NCBI GenBank assembly: GCA_023416875.1
Contig: JAEZGT010000381.1
Span: 1-8,961 of the forward strand
Direction: 5' to 3'
Length of the DNA stretch: 8,961 nt
Origin: Pseudomonadota bacterium
GTDB lineage: Bacteria > Pseudomonadota > Gammaproteobacteria > Pseudomonadales > Cellvibrionaceae
The translations under genes and the position numbers were made by a program. Positions 7,109-8,961 of this stretch are shown one piece after another (positions within the stretch are counted from its first letter, which is position 1; each line of letters starts with the position of its first letter). The notes under the pieces were generated by a model. It was given only the letters and a program-made list of their open reading frames with translations. It was not told where the DNA came from and searched no databases.

Positions 7109-7138
7109 CCCGCAGGGTTTTCTTCAACTTATTGCCCT

Positions 7139-7155
7139 GTGCTATCCTGCAGCAC
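7139..7155 (+). promoter_or_regulatory. Candidate extended -10 promoter for yffB, overlapped by an inverted repeat
   Basis: TGCTATCCT (7140-7148) is an extended -10 element of the TGnTATAAT type, with 4 of 6 matches in its hexamer. No strong -35 is seen; the TTTCTT region near 7119 is weak. Transcription would start near 7155, some 19 bases before the ATG. The same bases carry the inverted repeat GTGCT-7-AGCAC (7139-7155), which could serve as a small operator. Both readings are tentative. Confidence 0.35.
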
Positions 7156-7173
7156 CTGTTAATAGGAGCGAGT

Positions 7174-7524
7174 ATGTCAGATAAGACAGTGTTATTCGGC
7201 ATCAAGAATTGTGACAGTGTCAAAAAAGCGCGCGATTGGTTTGAGGAACGGGGAGTCGCTTACGAATTCCACGATTTTCGTGTGGATGGACTCAGTAAAG
7301 ACCTGTTGCAGAAATGGCTCGACAAAGTCGGTGCGGAAACTCTGATCAACAATCGCAGCACTACCTGGAAACAGTTGACCGAAAAAGACCAAAAACTCGC
7401 CATGGGCAAAACCGCCGCTGCAGTGGTCCTGGCCAATCCCACCCTGATCAAACGGCCGGTGGTGGAAATGAAAGGACAACTACTTGTGGGTTACAAACCC
7501 GAAGAATACGAAAAGCTGCTCTAA
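7174..7524 (+). CDS. yffB: ArsC-family (YffB/Spx-type) thioredoxin-fold protein
   Basis: This 116-aa protein is of the YffB group in the ArsC/Spx family (E. coli YffB is 118 aa). It opens with the strand and loop VLFGIKNCDSVKKAR, whose C13 is the only cysteine in the protein. It continues with YEFHDFRVDGL (30-40), the family block INNRSTTWKQL (58-68) and the cis-proline turn LIKRPVVEM (91-99). It lacks the resolving cysteine of Spx (CxxC), so if it is redox-active it would need glutathione or another thiol partner; arsenate reduction is not established for this subgroup. The ATG at 7174 has a strong AGGAG site 7 bases upstream. A longer upstream reading in this frame has no family similarity. 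The family is commonly found beside dapD or dapE, as here, but its role in lysine synthesis is not known to me. Confidence 0.92.
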   Translation: MSDKTVLFGIKNCDSVKKARDWFEERGVAYEFHDFRVDGLSKDLLQKWLDKVGAETLINNRSTTWKQLTEKDQKLAMGKTAAAVVLANPTLIKRPVVEMKGQLLVGYKPEEYEKLL

Positions 7525-7525
7525 C

Positions 7526-7564
7526 CCGGCGCTCCACCCCCATCCCATCCTGCGCCGGTTTGTT
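7526..7564 (+). terminator. Stem-loop between yffB and dapD (possible weak terminator or attenuator)
   Basis: CCGGCGC (7526-7532) and GCGCCGG (7552-7558) form a perfect 7-bp GC stem around a 19-base, C-rich, unpaired loop. TTTGTT follows at once. The stem begins one base after the yffB stop codon. The short T tract and large loop suggest partial termination at most, which would lower readthrough into dapD unless dapD has its own promoter. I see no convincing promoter in the rest of the 94-bp gap. Confidence 0.45.
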
Positions 7565-7618
7565 ATCCCGCGGCGCTGACATTCATTTCTGTAAAGCAAA
7601 AAACGAAAAGGTAATGCT

Positions 7619-8638
7619 ATGACCACACTTTATGCGCTCGGCCTGGGCGTAGGTACCCGGAACAGCAAAGGTGAATGGCTTGAAGTCTTCTTTCCGCGCC
7701 CCTTATTAAACCCCGCCGAAACCACTGCCAAACTCATCGCCGATGTGGTCGGTTATCAAGGTGGCAACACCGTTCTGGATTTGACCCACGATCAGTTGAG
7801 CAGCCTGCACGGCCAAGCTGGCGAACTGGATGATCTGGTGCGCGCCTTTCAGGACAGCCGCAAACCTTTAGTCGCAGTGCTGCTGGCCAATAACGAAGGG
7901 CCCAAAAGCGTGCCTGAGGCGTATCTGAAATTGCACCTGCTCAGCCACCGTCTAGTCAAACCCCACGGCACCAAACTGGATGGCATCTTCGGTGTACTGC
8001 CCAATGTCGCCTGGACCAATAAAGGCGCAATCGATCTCGCCGATCTGGCGAAAGCACAATTGGACGCACGCCTGAAAGGCGAGCTGCTCTCTGTCGACAG
8101 CGTCGATAAATTCCCCAAAATGACCGACTACGTATTGCCGAAGGGCGTGCGCATCGCCGATACCGCGCGGGTGCGTCTTGGGGCGTATTTGGGCGAAGGC
8201 ACCACCATCATGCACGAGGGCTTCGTCAACTTTAATGCCGGCACTCTGGGGACCAGCATGGTGGAAGGCCGTATTTCCGCTGGCGTAGTTATTGGTGAAG
8301 GCTCCGACCTGGGCGGTGGCTGCTCCACCATGGGCACGCTTTCCGGTGGCGGCAATATCGTGATCAGCGTCGGCGAAAAATGCCTGATCGGCGCCAACGC
8401 CGGCATCGGTATACCGCTCGGCGATCGCTGTACGGTGGAATCCGGCCTGTATATTACCGCTGGCACCAAGGTCGCTCTCTTGGATGACCAGAATCAATTG
8501 GTCAAGCAGGTCAAGGCGCGCGATCTCGCCGGCAAAAGCGATTTATTGTTCCGCCGCAACTCGGTAACGGGCGCGGTGGAGTGCAAAACCAACCGCAGCG
8601 CGGTTGCTCTCAACAACGAACTGCACGCGAACAACTGA
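7619..8638 (+). CDS. dapD: Tetrahydrodipicolinate N-succinyltransferase, long form
   Basis: DapD transfers succinyl from succinyl-CoA to tetrahydrodipicolinate, the first step of the succinylase branch toward meso-diaminopimelate and lysine, in the cytoplasm. It is 339 aa, the long type known from Pseudomonas (about 344 aa), not the 274-aa E. coli type. An N-terminal domain (about 1-170) contains AYLKLHLLSHRLVKPH (101-116) and SVDKFPKMTDY (161-171). A left-handed beta-helix of hexapeptide repeats (about 176-285) follows, with MHEGFVNFNAGT (198-209), GSDLGGGCSTMGTLSGGG (228-245) and CLIGANAGIGIPLGDR (255-270). The C-terminal part has DLLFRRNS (308-315) and ECKTNRSA (321-328). The ATG has AAGG 7 bases upstream. 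The stop TGA overlaps the dapE ATG by one base, implying coupled translation. Confidence 0.98.
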   Translation: MTTLYALGLGVGTRNSKGEWLEVFFPRPLLNPAETTAKLIADVVGYQGGNTVLDLTHDQLSSLHGQAGELDDLVRAFQDSRKPLVAVLLANNEGPKSVPEAYLKLHLLSHRLVKPHGTKLDGIFGVLPNVAWTNKGAIDLADLAKAQLDARLKGELLSVDSVDKFPKMTDYVLPKGVRIADTARVRLGAYLGEGTTIMHEGFVNFNAGTLGTSMVEGRISAGVVIGEGSDLGGGCSTMGTLSGGGNIVISVGEKCLIGANAGIGIPLGDRCTVESGLYITAGTKVALLDDQNQLVKQVKARDLAGKSDLLFRRNSVTGAVECKTNRSAVALNNELHANN

Positions 8639-8961
8639 TGACGGCCTCTTCCACCAGCATGAGCATCTCCCCCACCCTGCAGCTCACCATGGACCTGATC
8701 CGCCGGCCCTCCGTTACGCCGGCGGACGCGGATTGCCAAACCATCATGATCCAGCGCCTAGAAGCCATCGGCTTTCGGGTGGACTATCTGCGCTTTGACG
8801 ACGTGGACAATTTCTGGGCGGTGCGCGGCGATTCCGGGCCGATTCTTGCCTTTGCCGGCCATACGGATGTGGTGCCGAGCGGCCCCGAACAACGCTGGCA
8901 CACACCGCCGTTTGAACCGACCCTAGTGGACGGCATGCTCTACGGCCGTGGCACCGCCGAT
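8638..8961 (+). CDS. dapE: Succinyl-diaminopimelate desuccinylase, N-terminal part (3' end cut by window)
   Basis: DapE is an M20-family dinuclear zinc hydrolase that removes succinate from N-succinyl-LL-DAP to give LL-DAP. Only the first 108 codons are in the window; the full enzyme is usually about 375-380 aa. Visible features are the family start SPTLQLTMDLIRRPSVTPAD (11-30), the metal-ligand motif GHTDVVPSG with H75 and D77 (74-82), the substrate-side WHTPPFEP (87-94), and YGRGTAD ending in D108, the expected bridging zinc ligand, exactly at the edge. The chosen start is the ATG at 8638 in TGATG, overlapping the dapD stop by one base. An in-frame ATG at 8659 would give an N-terminus closer to typical DapE. 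Neither has a clear ribosome site, which fits translation coupled to dapD. Confidence 0.96.
   Translation, partial: MTASSTSMSISPTLQLTMDLIRRPSVTPADADCQTIMIQRLEAIGFRVDYLRFDDVDNFWAVRGDSGPILAFAGHTDVVPSGPEQRWHTPPFEPTLVDGMLYGRGTAD

Noticed and set aside
7174..7524. Arsenate reductase (ArsC) call for the small thioredoxin-fold gene
   Set aside because: The motif is NCDSVKKAR, as in YffB, no other arsenic-resistance gene is near, and the context is lysine synthesis.
7576..7604. dapD promoter built on CTGACA at 7576-7581
   Set aside because: No TATAAT-like hexamer lies at 16-18 bases; the A-rich stretch there belongs to the ribosome-binding region of dapD.

Overview
The window looks like ordinary, well-conserved chromosome from a gammaproteobacterium of moderately high GC. 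The gene order murJ-ribF-ileS-lspA-fkpB, the long pseudomonad-style DapD (339 aa) and the protein sequences suggest a relative of Pseudomonas, most likely in or near Cellvibrionaceae. That placement is an inference from remembered family features, not from a search. I see no mobile element, CRISPR array, tRNA, rRNA, phage gene or toxin-antitoxin pair.

Layout: two gene blocks diverge from a 146-bp control region at 7028-7173. Leftward (minus strand), in transcription order, are a two-CBS-domain protein (7027-6518), murJ (6433-4832), ribF (4741-3788), ileS (3735-931), lspA (938-429) and fkpB (436 to the window edge, lacking only its last few codons). Rightward (plus strand) are a YffB/Spx-type ArsC-family protein (7174-7524), dapD (7619-8638) and the first 108 codons of dapE (8638 to the edge).

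How the genes work together: the leftward block is a housekeeping group. It holds the lipid II flippase, FMN/FAD synthesis, isoleucyl-tRNA synthetase, the lipoprotein signal peptidase and a ribosome- and peptide-associated prolyl isomerase. The junctions ileS/lspA and lspA/fkpB are both 8-bp overlaps of the form ATGNNTGA, which indicates tight translational coupling. ribF has its own plausible sigma70 promoter (TTCATA-17-TATACT). Both murJ and ribF appear to start with TTG. The rightward block is the succinylase branch of lysine and meso-diaminopimelate synthesis, with the small thioredoxin-fold protein in front. The two blocks therefore both serve the cell envelope: DAP is a peptidoglycan precursor, and MurJ exports lipid II.

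The parts that standard annotation leaves unexplained are small. They are the CBS-domain gene placed directly upstream of murJ, the imperfect hairpin between them, stem-loops in the ribF-ileS and yffB-dapD gaps, and a GNRA-loop hairpin plus operator-like repeats in the divergent control region. I found no convincing new multi-gene system.
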